A stretch of 64,000 bases of DNA, taken from contig ML976695.1 of the NCBI GenBank assembly GCA_010015655.1, positions 380,660 to 444,659 of the forward strand, in the 5' to 3' direction. Shown in pieces: positions 35,175 to 47,811 of this stretch (positions are counted from its first letter, which is position 1; each line of letters starts with the position of its first letter). Under the pieces are notes generated by a model. That model ran no database searches. It worked only from the letters and a program-made list of their open reading frames with translations, and had not been told where the DNA came from. Origin of the DNA: Bimuria novae-zelandiae CBS 107.79 (taxonomy: Eukaryota > Ascomycota > Dothideomycetes > Pleosporales > Didymosphaeriaceae). The translations under genes were made by a program, and so were the position numbers.

Positions 35175-38100
35175 TAAATACCTATTATAAACGCGTCTGT
35201 TAGTAGGTCTTATTAAGTAAGGTAGTGTCTTACGAAAAGTGCTACGTCTTTAAGCTCTTTAATTATACTAGTTAGGTATATTCAGGTTTTATTAGTTTTA
35301 ACTTTATTTTAAAGTAGTATAACTATATTTTTACACTTTTTATTTAAATTTGGCATATTTAGACTAAAACTATTAGAAGGACTATACTAACATTACTATT
35401 TTAAGTAGAAATATTTTAAATAGAGAGAACATTTTAAAGAGCTCTATTAAGTAGAAGGGCTATATTTTTAGGCCTAATTTAATTACGGTCTTATATAAAG
35501 CAGCTATCGCAAACTACTATATCTCTTTTAAAAGTAAAACTACTACTTTTTTAAGCCCTATTACTTCTTTTTTAGAGGGTATTTAGCTCTTAGAGCGTAT
35601 TATTATTATATTTAAAAAGACTTCTAACCTTTTTTAAGTTTATGCTATTACCCTTAAAGCGTTCTATTAAGAGTATAAAAATCCTTTAATAAGTACTTTT
35701 TAAATACTAAAGTTATCTTTTAAAGCGAATATCGTGTAGCTCCCTAGTAAGTTTATAGTAGTAGATAAGAGTATTATAATAAATAACCTAAAAGAAATAA
35801 ATAATATCCTCGCGGGAGCTAATGTGCCTAGTTAAACCTACTAGAACTTAGGCTAGTAGCTTTAGGCTATCGCGATTAGAGAAGGCTATAATAAGGAGGA
35901 TAATAGCTTTTATAATCTTAATAGCGCATCAGATAGTTAAAAGGATAATTTAAATACTATTAAAAAAGGTTTTACTAGTACTTTAGTAGCTAAAAGTTCT
36001 CTTTTTACCTAGTTTCTCTTTCCTTCTTATCTTTAGTCTACTTAGGCTGTTTTTTGTAAGGGTTATTTCCTTTATTATTATAGAAAATACTTAGATTCAT
36101 TGTTATTTTTAGTAGTTTTAATCACTATTTAAGTTACTTTTTAAGATTACTTACACCTTTTTTTAGCCTAAACTTAGCCTTGCCTAATACTTAACTTTAT
36201 CTCTTAATAATATTATTCTTGCCCTTATCTTAGATAACTTTATTTAACTAGGTTTCCTAGCTTAGTGAAGTGGATATTATAAAGCCCCCTTTCGGCTCCA
36301 GTAAAAGCTAATTTAAGGGATATCGTAATAGAATCCAGTTAAGAGTTTTTTATTATAATTTTAGTATAGTTTAGTAAAATTCTCCTATCAATCTAATATA
36401 GCTACTTAAGATTTTCGGAAGGCTTCTAAGTTTTTTAAAAGTAATTTTCTTACTTTACTAAGTACTTAACACTTCTTTATAAGACTAGCATTTTTTGTAT
36501 ATATTAACTATACTATACTTTTTCCTCCTTTTTTTTTTTTTATAAAATTGCTTTAGGCTAAGCCTTATTAGTAATTTAACTAAAAAGAGAATTTAAAGGG
36601 GCTAGCTTTAGCCTATCTATATAGAACCTTAAATGCATATTCAGAGGAGTATCTAGTTCCATAATATATAAGTTTACTACACTTTTATCGTAAATTTCCT
36701 GTTCTTCTAGTTAAGCTTCTTACATGGTCTTTTATTTTAAAGGTAGATATTATACCTTAGCTATTCCTTATTTCTTTCCTTTAAGATGAGGGCCTTTTTA
36801 TGCTGTTAGTTTGCTAGGCGCTCTTAGTCTTATTAAGCTATTATTATCTTTGCTTAGGCAAAGTTAAATACTTTCCTAAACTTTTTAGTCATTACCTTTA
36901 TGGCCATTTTATATTAGTTCTAAGTTCTAAAGCTAGCCTTCGGGCTCAAAAATTCTTAACGAGTTTAATATTCTAGCTATAAGATAGGAAGAATTAGCTA
37001 ACTCCTGTTAATATAGCCTCTCGTTCCTTAATAGCTATCTAGGCTATCGGGAGCCACTTTATCTAATTATCTTATTACTAATTATAGTATACTTAGAGGT
37101 AGACTTTAAGGATAAAGTTTATTCGTTTTATCTATTTATCTATCTTAGGGTGTTTTACTATAGATAGTCTTCTATTAATGCTAGTTAGCTTATAAAGTAT
37201 AGCCTAGAATTTAGTAATAAACTATCCTTTTCTATCTAAAGTTATAGACGTAGAGAGGAAGTGATCTGCTACCTAGTGTTAAAAGAAGGCAGTTATAATT
37301 ATAGGTACTTCTAGGTTTAAGAAACTAATAAACTTCGGGTCCTTACTAAGCCTATCTATAATTACTATAATATTTATATAGGTGTTGCTCTTAGGTAGAG
37401 TAATAATAAAACTTATTATAATATCTTTCTATCCTTACTCAAGTATAGGTAAGAACTTTAATAGACCTTATTTTACTTCTCTCTATAGTTTAGTTCTTCC
37501 ACAAACGTCGCAGTTTTTAATGTACTATCTAACCTAGTTAGATATCCTTAGGAAGAAGTAGTCTTAAGTAAGAATTTTATAAGTATTTTTTTACTTAGAG
37601 CGTCTTAAAGCTAGGGAGTTATACGCTATTATAATTAACTTTATTTATAAGGGCTTTAATTCTAGTACCTATTATTTTATCTAATAGCATAAGTATCCTG
37701 TAATTTATACTACACTCTACTATACTGACTAATAGCTTTTATTTAGTTTGAACTTCCTAAGTCTACTCCTAACGTAGGCTTTTGTTTTGCTATATATACT
37801 TCCTTTATTACGCTCTATCTCTTACTATATGGTATTAAAGTCTAGTTCTGGTTATTTAATAGAGTTATTGTACTCCTAAGAATACGGGCGGGTTAGTTTA
37901 TATTATAGTAATTATGCTGGGTAGGCGAGCACTAGCTTATTATTTACTTTAGGTTCTTTAGTAGTAGTAGGTGTATAAAAGATAAAGGACTTTAATCTAT
38001 TCTTCTTCATGGTCTTTTCTTAGAAATGCGTAAAGTGCTTTAACTTTAATTTATTATCTTTACTATTCTTTAATAAGTTTTAGTCTCTTCGAGAAAGTGC

Positions 38101-38792
38101 ATCTACCTTTAAATTTAATAACTCTAGTTAGTATACGAAGGTTATATTAATCTTACTTAGTATATTTACTTATTAAACGTGCTATTTATTTAGCTTTTTT
38201 TACTAGTAAAGTACGTTAGGTTCTTATAATTAGTATAAATAGTAAGGTGCTTTACCGTGCGGCATATATAACCCTATTTATGAACGTATTGTAGATGGCA
38301 TAGTTACACTCTGCTAGGCTATTCTTCACGAAAAAGTAAGCCACTAGGCGCGGTATCCTACTATTATTATACTAGGAAGAGTAACCCCTAGTTAACTATC
38401 TAGAGGTGTTTGCCTCTAGTACTAATTCTTATTTATAGTTAAAGTAAGATAACGCTAGTCTAGTGCTTTTAAAAAGTTAAATGCCTATTATTATTCTTAC
38501 TCCTAAATAAATTCTACTCCCTTTCTAGTAAGCCTTATTGGCGGGCTTATAATGCTTAAAAATCTTATATACACCATTTATAGAATTTAGTAAAGCCTAT
38601 AAAACTCTAAACGCCCTTTACTAAAATTAATAATTACTATTTTTAAAAACTGTAAGTTTTCATTAGATCTATACTTACACCTCTTTTAACCTCGATAATA
38701 AACTAAAATACTTTATTTTAGTAACGCTGAACTTAAACTTCTTAATATTTAAATATAATTTAGTAGTTCTAGGTTTCTAAATTATAGTATAC
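35175..38792 (-). mobile_element. Family-3 Gypsy, partial copy A
   Basis: Collinear with 40190-43300 of the complete family-3 element (39267-47806), including the same opposite-strand frame at 35190-36290. The pol part is on the minus strand: integrase near 36900-37600 (YIKNCDVCGRTK-like zinc-binding region), RNase H and thumb near 37980-38650 (KVDALSRRD at about 38100). It lacks LTRs, gag and the amino half of RT; it stops at the GC-rich LTR at 38793. Heavily RIP-mutated. The left edge is approximate. Confidence 0.8.
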
Positions 38793-39048
38793 TGTTGAAT
38801 GGGCTATACTAAGCCAAGCATATCGCGATATGATAGGGCTAGATAGTTGTACGATGGTACGGGTGAGAAAAGGGTCTGGTATTCAAGTCTTGTCTGTCTA
38901 TTCTACGTACGGAGGAAAGGGGGTTATAAGGATTGATGCTCGCGCACGGTGACTATGGTCTGTGCCTTTGCCTGTGCGGTATTACATAACCATTGTCACC
39001 TGTCTCAAGACATCGTATTAGGTAGCTGCCCGTACTGCGTACGGACAA
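38793..39048. repeat. GC-rich LTR-like segment joining two different elements
   Basis: About 256 bp, starting TGTTGAATGGGC and ending near CGTACGGACA. GC-rich with no RIP signature. No clean 5-bp duplication flanks it (TATAC left; ATATA or TATAT right). To the left lies family-3 pol, to the right family-1 gag, so it marks a junction. No other copy is in the window. The right edge is uncertain by a few bases. Confidence 0.65.
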
Positions 39049-39261
39049 TATATTTATAAAATTTAGTAGGTAGGGTAGTAGTGTTCTTACGCTCTACCTG
39101 TATTATAGCTTAGTTATTAATAATAGTAGCTTTACGCGCTAGGTTACGAGTTATATTTATAAATTTATTATAGTTATTTTTTAGGTAGTAGACGATATAG
39201 CTTATATTTATATAAAGTTAATCTATAAAAATTTTATAGAACTCCTTAACTTATTAATCTG
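39049..39261 (-). mobile_element. Family-1 Gypsy relic, left part (gag)
   Basis: The complement aligns with 7720-7890 of family-1 copy 1 (gag). It continues at 47812 after the family-3 insertion: both sides of the CTAGG target copies match adjacent parts of family-1 gag. Confidence 0.8.
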
Positions 39262-39266
39262 CTAGG

Positions 39267-39427
39267 TGTAAGGGGCTGGGTGCTCAAGGAGCCAAAGGTG
39301 CCAGAAGAATACTTATAAATTTGATAAAGAGTCCGAAGTTAAGCTTCGGGCGTCGAACTTATATATCTAGGGTTCGTATAATTAAGGGTTAAAAATCTAA
39401 GGTAATAACTAGGCGTAGCCTATTATA
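39267..39427 (-). repeat. 3' LTR of family-3 Gypsy
   Basis: 161 bp. Less mutated than the partner LTR: it keeps GGGGCTGGGTGCTCAAGGAG where the other has A or T changes. Confidence 0.92.
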
Positions 39428-39446
39428 TACCTCCCTTCCCTTTATT
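39428..39446 (-). other. Polypurine tract of family-3 Gypsy
   Basis: On the minus strand an unbroken purine run AAAGGGAAGGGAGG abuts the 3' LTR, the expected plus-strand primer for reverse transcription. It fixes the orientation of the element. Confidence 0.85.
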
Positions 39447-39566
39447 AAGGGTAAAGAAAAATCTCCACGTCTTATCTTACTTATATAGCTTTACGATTAT
39501 TTTATTTACTTGCAATCCTCTTACTATTATAAACCTCTTACTAGTTCTATTCTCGCGTGTCTAATT

Positions 39567-41180
39567 TTATGTCCTTACTATAAGTAGTTACTATAGTAGT
39601 GTGTTTGCGCTAGTGCGTTTACTTATTATTATATATACAAAATTACTTCTTGCTTTGCTTCTAAACTTTACTTTTTTATGCTCTTTCTTTTCTTAGCTTA
39701 ACTTTGTGCGCTGCAACGTCTTACTTTTAGCCTAGTTTTCTCTAACTTCGCGATCTAATTCCTTTCCCTATTTTAATAAGATAGCTAACCCTTCGCGTAA
39801 TAGCTACGTAATAAGAACTCTTAAGCGTTAAAAGCGTACTACTAATTCTAATAATAAAATAAAAGAAAGTCCGTTCCTATCGTAATTACTTAGTTACTAA
39901 CTTAAAAAGAGTAAGCTTTTTTAAAATAAAGCTACTATTTCTAACGCTAGCGTAATCCTCCTTAGCTAGCTTATTAAAAAGTTTAGTCCTTTTAAAGCTC
40001 GCGAAGTAAGTTTTAAACCCTTTTTTATATTTTCTTTACTTTTATTTTATTTTAACTTGCCTTTTTACTTTTTTAACCTCCTTTTTAGTTCTTTATTAGC
40101 CTAGGTGTGCACACTCGCTAACTTAATAAGCTTAGTTCTTAAGGTCTAATCTTGCTACGCGCGATAATTAAGCGCTAGTATATTAATTACGTTACCTATA
40201 AACATGTCTATTAGTAGGTGCTAGCGGGCAAGATAGTATCCTATAAGGAGTGCCGTACCTATAAGCTTATTAGCTATACTAGATAAGTATACTTTAGTCT
40301 AACTTATTTTAAATAACTTTAAGGTGTGCTTTACTAACTTTTTCCCCTACTTAAATTTAGCCTGCCCTTAATAAAGTTAGCTATAAAGAGTTTACTAATA
40401 TTATAATTATTAGTATAAGCTACCTTATAAATAAATTTTTAAAAAGTAACTAAGAATAAAAGGTCTTTTTTTATTAATCTTAACGTGTTTTATTCTGCTT
40501 ATAAGGTTGCTATTAATAATTACTATACCTTCTTTAAAAGTAAAATTATTATTACTTTAGGCCCTAATACTTTTTCTTTTAAGACTATTTAGCTTTTAGA
40601 GCGTATTGCTATTGCAGTTAAAAAGACCTCTAACCTTTTTTAAATTTATACTACTAACTTTAAAGTATTTTATTAAAAGTGTAAGAACCCTTCTATAAGT
40701 TTCTTTTAAATAATAAAGCTATCTTTTAATGCTAATATTATATAGCTCTCTAGCAAGTTCGTAGTAGTAGATAAAAGTAATATAATAAATAGTTTTTAGA
40801 TAATAGACGATATCCTTGTAAGAGCTAATATACTTACTTAAGCCTACTAAAACTTACGCTAGTAGCTCTAGGCTATTATAATTAAAAAGCGCCTAAATAA
40901 GGAGAATAATAGCTTCTTTAATCTTAGTAGTATATTAGAGGGCGGAGAAGTAGACCTAAACGTTATTAAAAAAGGGTTTATTATTTTTTTTTAGTAATTA
41001 AAGATACTTTTTCTACCCAGTTCTTTTTTTCTTCTTACTTTAGTTTACTTCTAAAGCTCGCTTCTTTTATAAGAGTTATCTCTTACTACTATAGAAATTA
41101 TTTAGTTTTTTATTATTCCCAGTAGTCCTAAGGGTTTTTTAAGTTACTTTTTTAAAATTCCTTCTTAACTTTTTTTCTTA
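39567..41180 (+). pseudogene. Opposite-strand ORF of the family-3 Gypsy, unknown function
   Basis: A plus-strand reading, convergent with pol, whose stops are essentially all TAG/TAA as RIP would create from CAG/CAA. Copy A (35190-36290) carries the same reading. Conserved blocks include VSYKECR...LISYT (A: VSYEKCY...LFNYT) and SKFVVVDKSNIIN (A: SKFIVVDKSIIIN), then TQAYQNLRQQLQA-like and NKENNSFFNLSS (A: NKEDNSFYNLNS) read through stops. The first ATG in the region is at about 39567. Composition suggests a Ser/Pro/Lys-rich, largely disordered protein with one possible Cys pair. No known domain. It is not gag, whose zinc knuckle is on the minus strand near 44.45 kb. Confidence 0.65.
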
Positions 41181-41199
41181 ATACTTAACTTTATCCTCT

Positions 41200-44100
41200 A
41201 ACGATATAATTCCTACCCTTATTTCAAATACCTTTATTTAGCTAGGTTTTTTAACTTAGTAAGACAGGCATCGTAGAGCCTCTTTTAGGCCCTTATAAAA
41301 GCTAATTTAGGGGATATCGCGATAAAATCCTATTAGGAGTTTTTTATTATAATTTTAATATAGCTTAGTAAACTTCTTCTAATAGTCTAATATAGTAGCT
41401 TAGTTAAGATTCTTATAAGATTCTTAAGTTCTTTAAGAGTAGTTTTCTTACTATATTAGATATTCTACTCTTTTACCTCTGCAGGACTAGCGTTCTTTAT
41501 GTATATTAACTATACTATACTTTTCTTTCCCCTCTTTTATTATAATTGCTTTAGGCTGGGCGTTATTAGTAGTTTAGCTAAGGAGAGGGTTTAACAAGGC
41601 TAACTTTAGCCTATCTACATAGAACCTTAGGTGTATATTTAGCAGAATATCTAGTTCTACTACGTAAGAGTTTATTACCTTTTTTATAGTAAACTTTCCT
41701 TACTTCTAGTTAAGCTTCTTACTTAGATATTAGTTTTAGAGGTAGTTTTTATATTTTAGCTACACCTTATCTCCTTCCTTTAAAATTAAAGTATTTTTAC
41801 GTTAACAGTTTGCTAGGCGCTTTTATTTTTATTAAAATATTATTATTTTTACCTAGGCAAAGTTAAAAACCTTTTTAAACTCTTTTATTATTACTTTTAT
41901 AGCCTTCTTTACGTTAGTTCTAAGCTCTAAGGCTAATCTCCGTGTCTTAAAGTTCTTAACTAGTTTAACGTTCTAGCTATAGGATAGGAAAAATAAACTA
42001 ACTTTTATTAATATAGCTTTTCGCCCTTTAATAGCTATCTAAGCTATAGGAAGCTACTTTATCTAATTATCTTATTATTAGTTATAGTATGCCTAGAAGT
42101 AGGCTTTAAGGATAGAGTTTATTTATTCTATTTACTTACCTATCTCTAGGTGCTTTGTTATAAATAGTTTTTAGTTAATATCTAATTATTTATAGAACAT
42201 AGTCTAAAATTCGCTTACGAATTGTCCCCCGTGGTCTAATATAATAGAGGAGGGGAAAAAGTAGTCTACTATCTAGTATTAAAGGAACGCTATCGTAACC
42301 GTAGGTATATTAAAATTTAAGAGACTAATAAACTTAGAGTCCTTACTAAGTCTATTTATAATTATTATAATATTTGTGCAGCTATCGCTAGTAGGGAAAA
42401 TAATAATAAAGTCTATTATAATATCCTTCTATTCTTATTTAGGTAGTAGTAAGGGCTTTAGTAGGCCTTACTTCGCTTCTCTTTATAATTTAGTTCTTTT
42501 ATAAATATTATAGTTCTTAATATACTGCCTTGCTTAGTTACATATCCCTAAAAAGAAGTAGTCTTAAGTAAGAATCTTATAAGTATTTTCTTATCTTAAG
42601 TATTTTAAAGCTAAAGAACTATATGCAACTACTATTAGCTTTATTTATAAAAGTTTTAATTTTAATACTTATTATCTTAACTTATAGCGTAGGTACTCTT
42701 AGTTACCTATACTATATTCTAAAATAATAATAAATAACTTCCACCTAAGTTCGAACTTCCTAAGCCTATTCTTAATATAGGCCTTTATCTTGCTATACGC
42801 GCTATCTTTATTACGTTTTATCTCTTATTATATAGTATTAAAGTCTAGTTCGCGTTGCTTAATAGGGCTATCGCCTCCTTATAGGGTTAATATAGGTAGT
42901 TTAGGGCGTGTTAGGTAAGCGAGTAGTAGGTCTTTATTTACTTTAATATAGTTAGGTTCCTTTATAGTAGTAGATATTTACGGGATAAAAAACTTTAAGC
43001 TATTTCTCTTAATAGTCTATTAAAAAATGGTAAAGTATCTTAATTTTAATTTATTATTTCTACTATCCTTTAGCAGGTCTTAGTCCCTTTAGGAAAAAGT
43101 ATTTACCCTAGAGTTTATTAACCCTAGTTTATATATAAACGTTATATTAATATAGCTAAATATATTTATCTACTAAACGTGTTGTACGTCTAACATTCGT
43201 TTAGTAGCGAAATACGTAAGGTTCTTATAATTAGTATAGACCGTAAGGTACTTTACTACTTAATATATATAGCCTCTATTCTTTGCCTTTTACTATTTAA
43301 AGCTTATAAAAGGCTTAGATTATATTAAGTTTACTAAACTATTTAGCCTTCGCGAGAAGCTAAAGAGTTTTACTAATTAATAATAAAAGGTACTAGTTCT
43401 TCTTTAAAATAGCGTTTAAGGCTTAATAATTAACGCAGAAGCGTAGTCCTCTACTAAGGTTTTTAGTAAATAATACTAAAATAGTAGCGCTAGACTTACT
43501 TAATTAAAGAAAGCCTTTATTTAAGTATTTAATAAGCTTTTTTTTAAAAGACAAGTAACTCTTCGCGAGACATATTAAATAAAGGGCTATAAAGGATCTT
43601 TAGGGTCTTATTATCTTTTTCCCTAAGAGGGATAAAAAGATCTACTTTAAGTCTATAGTACGGGGGGAGCTTGTTAGTTTATTCCTTATAAAAGATACGC
43701 TATAAGTCCTTAAAAGCTTTAAGTAATAACTTTTATAAGTTTACCTTTAGCTTGCGGGTTAACGCCTTCTATATATTTTTTATTAATATAGAAAATACCT
43801 TAGCCCTATTTTTCTAGGCGTTAATTACGCTAATTTAAGATTATAAAAGCTATAGCTAATACCCTTTAAAGCTTTATTAATAGTTTCTTACTTTTTTAGT
43901 TACGGATATAAGTGCCTAAACTTTTAATCTAAATTAATTTCTTCGCTAGGGCTAGTTTAACCCTATTTTTTTTTATTTAGGTTAGGCTAAGGATTAGATC
44001 GTACGACCTATCGTTAGGTAAGACGTATAGTTATATTAGTTCTATATAGCTATTAATATTTACTTCTAGTTAGACTACTTCACGTACGAAGAGTCGCATG

Positions 44101-45670
44101 CCTCTAATACTAATAACCTTTTATAAATAGGGTAGGTTCTTGCGCTATAGGTAGGCTTTTATTATAAGTTTTTTTAATATAAATTTAAAGGTTAAATAAC
44201 TTAAATTAATTATTATTAATGTAAATAAAATATTATTAATAAGTAAGCATACTATTATTAGTATTAAGTCTAGCTATAGCTTTTAAAAGTTATTAAAACT
44301 TATTTTTTACCTTTTTCCTACTTTTGCTTCCTAGCGGCGACTATTACTAAAAAGATCTAGTTTTCTAAATTAGTAAAAACTATATTAAACTCTTTATTAA
44401 AGAATTTTTTAGTAGCAGGTGTAGCGGCGCGAACTTATACTAGCTTTATTATAAGTAAAAGTTTATACTGCTTTACGCGGTGTCCTATATCTCTATAATA
44501 AAAATAGGAACTATTCTTCTTACGGGTTTCTATTACCTCGCGCGACACCTACGTAGCTTATTTTTAAGTGTTATTAAACTTATGTCCTATAGCTCTATTA
44601 GTTGCTTAGTATCTTCTATTTTAGCTTTGTCGGCCGGATATCCTTCTAAGGTTAGCTTAAGTAGGTTCCTAATCTATCTTGTCTAGCGCCCTATTCTTAG
44701 TAGAAGACTTTAGTAACTATAATATATTTTAAAAAAGGTTTTCTTTAATCTTATTAACTTTCTTTTAGATCCTTTATAGGTCCTAATTATTATTTATATT
44801 TACTATAACTATTTAGTCCCGTAAGTCCTTGTAGAGGCTTTAAAGGTATAAGTTTTTTTTTTTTTTTTTTTAATTATATTCCTTACCTTCTATAGCGTAG
44901 TTATTAAAGTTAAAGTTATAATTACCAAACTTTTAGTTCCCTTATTATATTATAAGTAAGTAGTTACGCGCAATTTCTTTTGCTAGGTAGTTATAAAAGT
45001 TATAGTCTAGTAGCTCTTAAAGGTTAGCTTTAGTATATCCTAGGTAATAGTCTAAGTATATAATTCCTATCGTCGCTGCACGTCCTATTAATTAACTAAT
45101 AATATATTTAGGTATATTTCTAAGGTAGTCCTTATCCTTTAGGAGCTTATATTATATTATTATCTTAAAATAGTAGTAATCCTGTTATTTACTATTAAAG
45201 TAGGCTAAGTTAAAGATCTTAGGACAGCGGCTTTTTCCTTAGTTTAAAATAAGCTCTACTATTAATCTCTCTAGTAGCTCTATCTATTAGTCTATTTTTA
45301 ATAGCTAATTTATACCTCCTATCTTTTAAAAGTATTATTATATTATTAGGGGTTCTTAGCGCTCCCCTACTATTCCTTTAGTTAGTCCCCTTACTCCTTA
45401 TAGTAGAGTTTAAAGGGTGTCTTAAAAGTTAATAAGTACTTTAATCTTACTTAAAAATTACTATATTTTATTTTATTAACTCTTAATGCCTAAGGTTTAG
45501 TTATAAATAGCGAGGCTATCCTTTTATTTCCCTAACTATTACTCCTTTATAAGCTAATAGCTTACTACGTATAATTATTCGCGCTAAAACGCAGACCTTT
45601 AGTAAAAGGTCTTATTTTTATTTTTATACCTTTTTTATTTAGTAAAGATAGTCTTACTAGCGTTAAGTAT
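41200..45670 (-). pseudogene. gag-pol of family-3 Gypsy with RT core deleted
   Basis: Borders approximate; gag continues across the pogo insertion to about 47640. From right to left on the minus strand: gag with a zinc knuckle near 44430-44520 (YFYYRDIGHRVKQY, from C-x2-C-x4-H-x4-C), RT amino part 43370-43660 (GLRFCVNYQALNAI), RNase H end 43080-43300 (YTNYKNLTYF), integrase about 41900-42600 (IILDHGGQFVSEF) and the integrase carboxy barrel near 41580-41780. The region between the RT start and RNase H is missing, including the YxDD box, so this copy was defective beyond RIP. Protease was not clearly identified. Confidence 0.8.
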
Positions 45671-45673
45671 CTA

Positions 45674-47464
45674 AGCGAGCGCACCTAGAGGTTGATCAGC
45701 CCCAGAGGTTGATCAGCCCCGCCAAATCGATCACCCACTCAACACCACCTTTTCTATCAACAACACTTGATTAATATGGGCGATCGCGAAGCAGCTATAC
45801 AAGCTGCTACCGCAGATTTTAATTCTGGTGTTTTTTCTAGCTAGCGCGCAGCTGCGCGAGCCTACAATATCGCGCAATCTACACTATCCACACGCGTTAA
45901 TAGAGGCGCGCCGAACCGCGCTGCTCACTAGCATTAATAGCGATTATCGCCTAATTAAGAGAACTTCCTTATAGACTAGATTATTAATTAGGATATAAAA
46001 GGATATCCCCCATCGCACGCGCGCACTCGAGAAATAGCAATCTAAATTCTACGCCTTAATAGCGATACCCAGCCTCTTAGCAAGCGATAGATACAGGGCT
46101 TTATCGCACGAAACCTACGCGTTAATTTAATTATTAGTAAAAAGCTCAAGGCTTCGCACGCTAAGGCTGCTACTCCTAAATAAATACGCGCGTTTTTTAA
46201 GCTATTTAAGTCTGTTTGAACACGCCTTAATATACGAGTTGAGGATATATAGAATATAGATAAGACTGGAACAGCCCTAGGTGTATGTGCCAACTTTAGG
46301 GTGCTTACATCGAGCAATAAGAAGAAGGCTTACATAAGGTCTCTAGAGAATCGCGAGTGGGCCTTAATAATTAACTATATCTCTGTAACAGGGCGGAAAC
46401 TGCGCTGCGCTGTTATCTTTAAAGGTTAAAGCCTATAAATAATATAGTTCCTAGCAGAATTAGTACCCGATTAGCTATATACGACCTCTAAGAATAGATA
46501 GACATTAAAAGATATAGGTGCTAAGTAGCTGCAGCGCATCTATATCCTAGAGACAGTGCCTAATACTTAACGACATCGACTTCTCCTACTTAATAGACAC
46601 TTAAGCTATGTTAATATTAAGTTTATGTAGCTTTGCAAGATTAATAGGATAGAGCTTCTATTTCTACCTCTATATTTAACATACCTCCTACAGCCTCTTA
46701 ACCTCTCTGGATTCTCTGTTATTAAGTTAAAGTATCGGAATTAGATACGTGATCTATTAAGCCTCAACGACGCTGCACCAATTAAGAAGAATTAATTTAT
46801 TAAATATTATCACCTAGCACGGGAGGAAGGCTTATTAGAGAGGGTAATACGGGCAGGATAGCGAGCAGCAGGTCTTATACTATACAACCCAGATTAGGTA
46901 ATTCAGTCGTCGCAAATGCTCAATCGCCCAGCAACACCAGAACAGCCTAATCAATCAACAAATCCAATAGATCTGATATATAGCACGCCGCAGAGACCCC
47001 AGGATATCTATGTTGCTCAGCAGGCCTTGCTGTAGTTGGAAAACCTGTCGCGGTCTGCCCGCGTATTGCTGTCAAAAGCAGGCAAGGCTATTGCGATAGC
47101 TAATACTCGCGCAGCGGTATAGGAGGCAGAGATATCACGATTAAACTATTAACTATTAACTCTAAGCTCCACACGGAAGAGAAAGCGCATACAAGTTAAT
47201 TAAAACTAAAGGTTTATAAACGTCGAAGCTATTAAGACTGCGATTAATTAAGCCGCTACTCATAGAGCTCCTGTATCACGATCTACTGTATTAAATACTA
47301 CCTCAGCTATTAATAGGGCAGCTACAACACCAAGCTTTGCAGACATGTGTACGCAGTTTCAAATATAATATGGCGTTGATCGATTATTGCGACTTTTTGG
47401 TGGGTGATCGATTTGGTGGGGCTGATCAACCTCTGGGGCTGATCAACCTCTAGGTGCGCTCGCT
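45674..47464 (+). mobile_element. pogo-superfamily transposon inside the family-3 Gypsy
   Basis: 1791 bp, flanked by TA (45672-45673, 47465-47466). The inverted repeats are over 55 bp: a 13-bp tip AGCGAGCGCACCT, two identical 17-bp units AGAGGTTGATCAGCCCC, then GCCAAATCGATCACCCA (one C/T difference between ends). Among the most complete elements of the island. Confidence 0.96.
45776..47368 (+). pseudogene. pogo-family transposase, lightly RIP-damaged
   Basis: ATG 45776 to TAA 47366, 531 codons in one frame, so no indel. The amino region is a Psq-type helix-turn-helix (SSxRAAARAYNIAQSTLSTR), then a CENP-B/Tc5 domain (NQDIKGYPPSHARTREIA). The DDE catalytic domain shows IDKTGTALGV at about 46256 (Asp kept; Glu changed to Lys) and LLLNRHLSY at about 46580 (Asp changed to Asn). 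The tail is Gln/Ser-rich with KRKRIQV, a possible nuclear signal. Stops are TAG/TAA at Gln or Trp positions. The frame may extend a few codons beyond 47368 if that TAA is also a RIP product. Confidence 0.9.
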
Positions 47465-47645
47465 TATTAAGAAGAAGTCTTAATTACTTGCTAGAGAGGG
47501 TTCTATCTTCTCGCAGGTCTAGGCGTTACCTTTATAATATTTATCTATATAAGTCCTTTAACTTCGTGTGCTACTTTGTAGCTTTAGTCTATAATTATAT
47601 TTAAAATCTACTTGTCCCGTAACAGTTAGGAGTAATTAAATTTAA

Positions 47646-47806
47646 TATAAAGGGCTAGATACTTAAGGAGCTAAAAGTGCTAAAAGAATACTTATAAATT
47701 TAATAAAGAGTTTAAAGTTAAGCTTTAGGCGTTAAACTTATATATCTAGGGTTCGCATAACTAAGGGTTAAGGATCCGAGGCAATAACTAGGCGTATCCT
47801 AATACA
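47646..47806 (-). repeat. 5' LTR of family-3 Gypsy
   Basis: 161 bp, more RIP-mutated at its left part than the 39267-39427 copy. Ends TAATACA next to the CTAGG target copy. Confidence 0.92.
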
Positions 47807-47811
47807 CTAGG

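Larger units (their letters stand above)
39267..47806 (-). mobile_element. Family-3 Ty3/Gypsy element with an opposite-strand ORF
   Basis: Short 161-bp LTRs at 39267-39427 and 47646-47806 (TGTA...TACA), target duplication CTAGG at 39262-39266 and 47807-47811. Pol runs on the minus strand, and the polypurine tract AAAGGGAAGGGAGGTA is found next to the left LTR on that strand, confirming orientation. Net length without the nested pogo element (45674-47464) is 6747 bp. It sits inside the old family-1 relic. Between integrase and the 3' LTR it has a plus-strand frame of about 1.6 kb. Confidence 0.93.

Noticed and set aside
44480..44686. Plus-strand frame resembling a membrane peptide
   Set aside because: It is the complement of the family-3 gag zinc-knuckle region on the minus strand.
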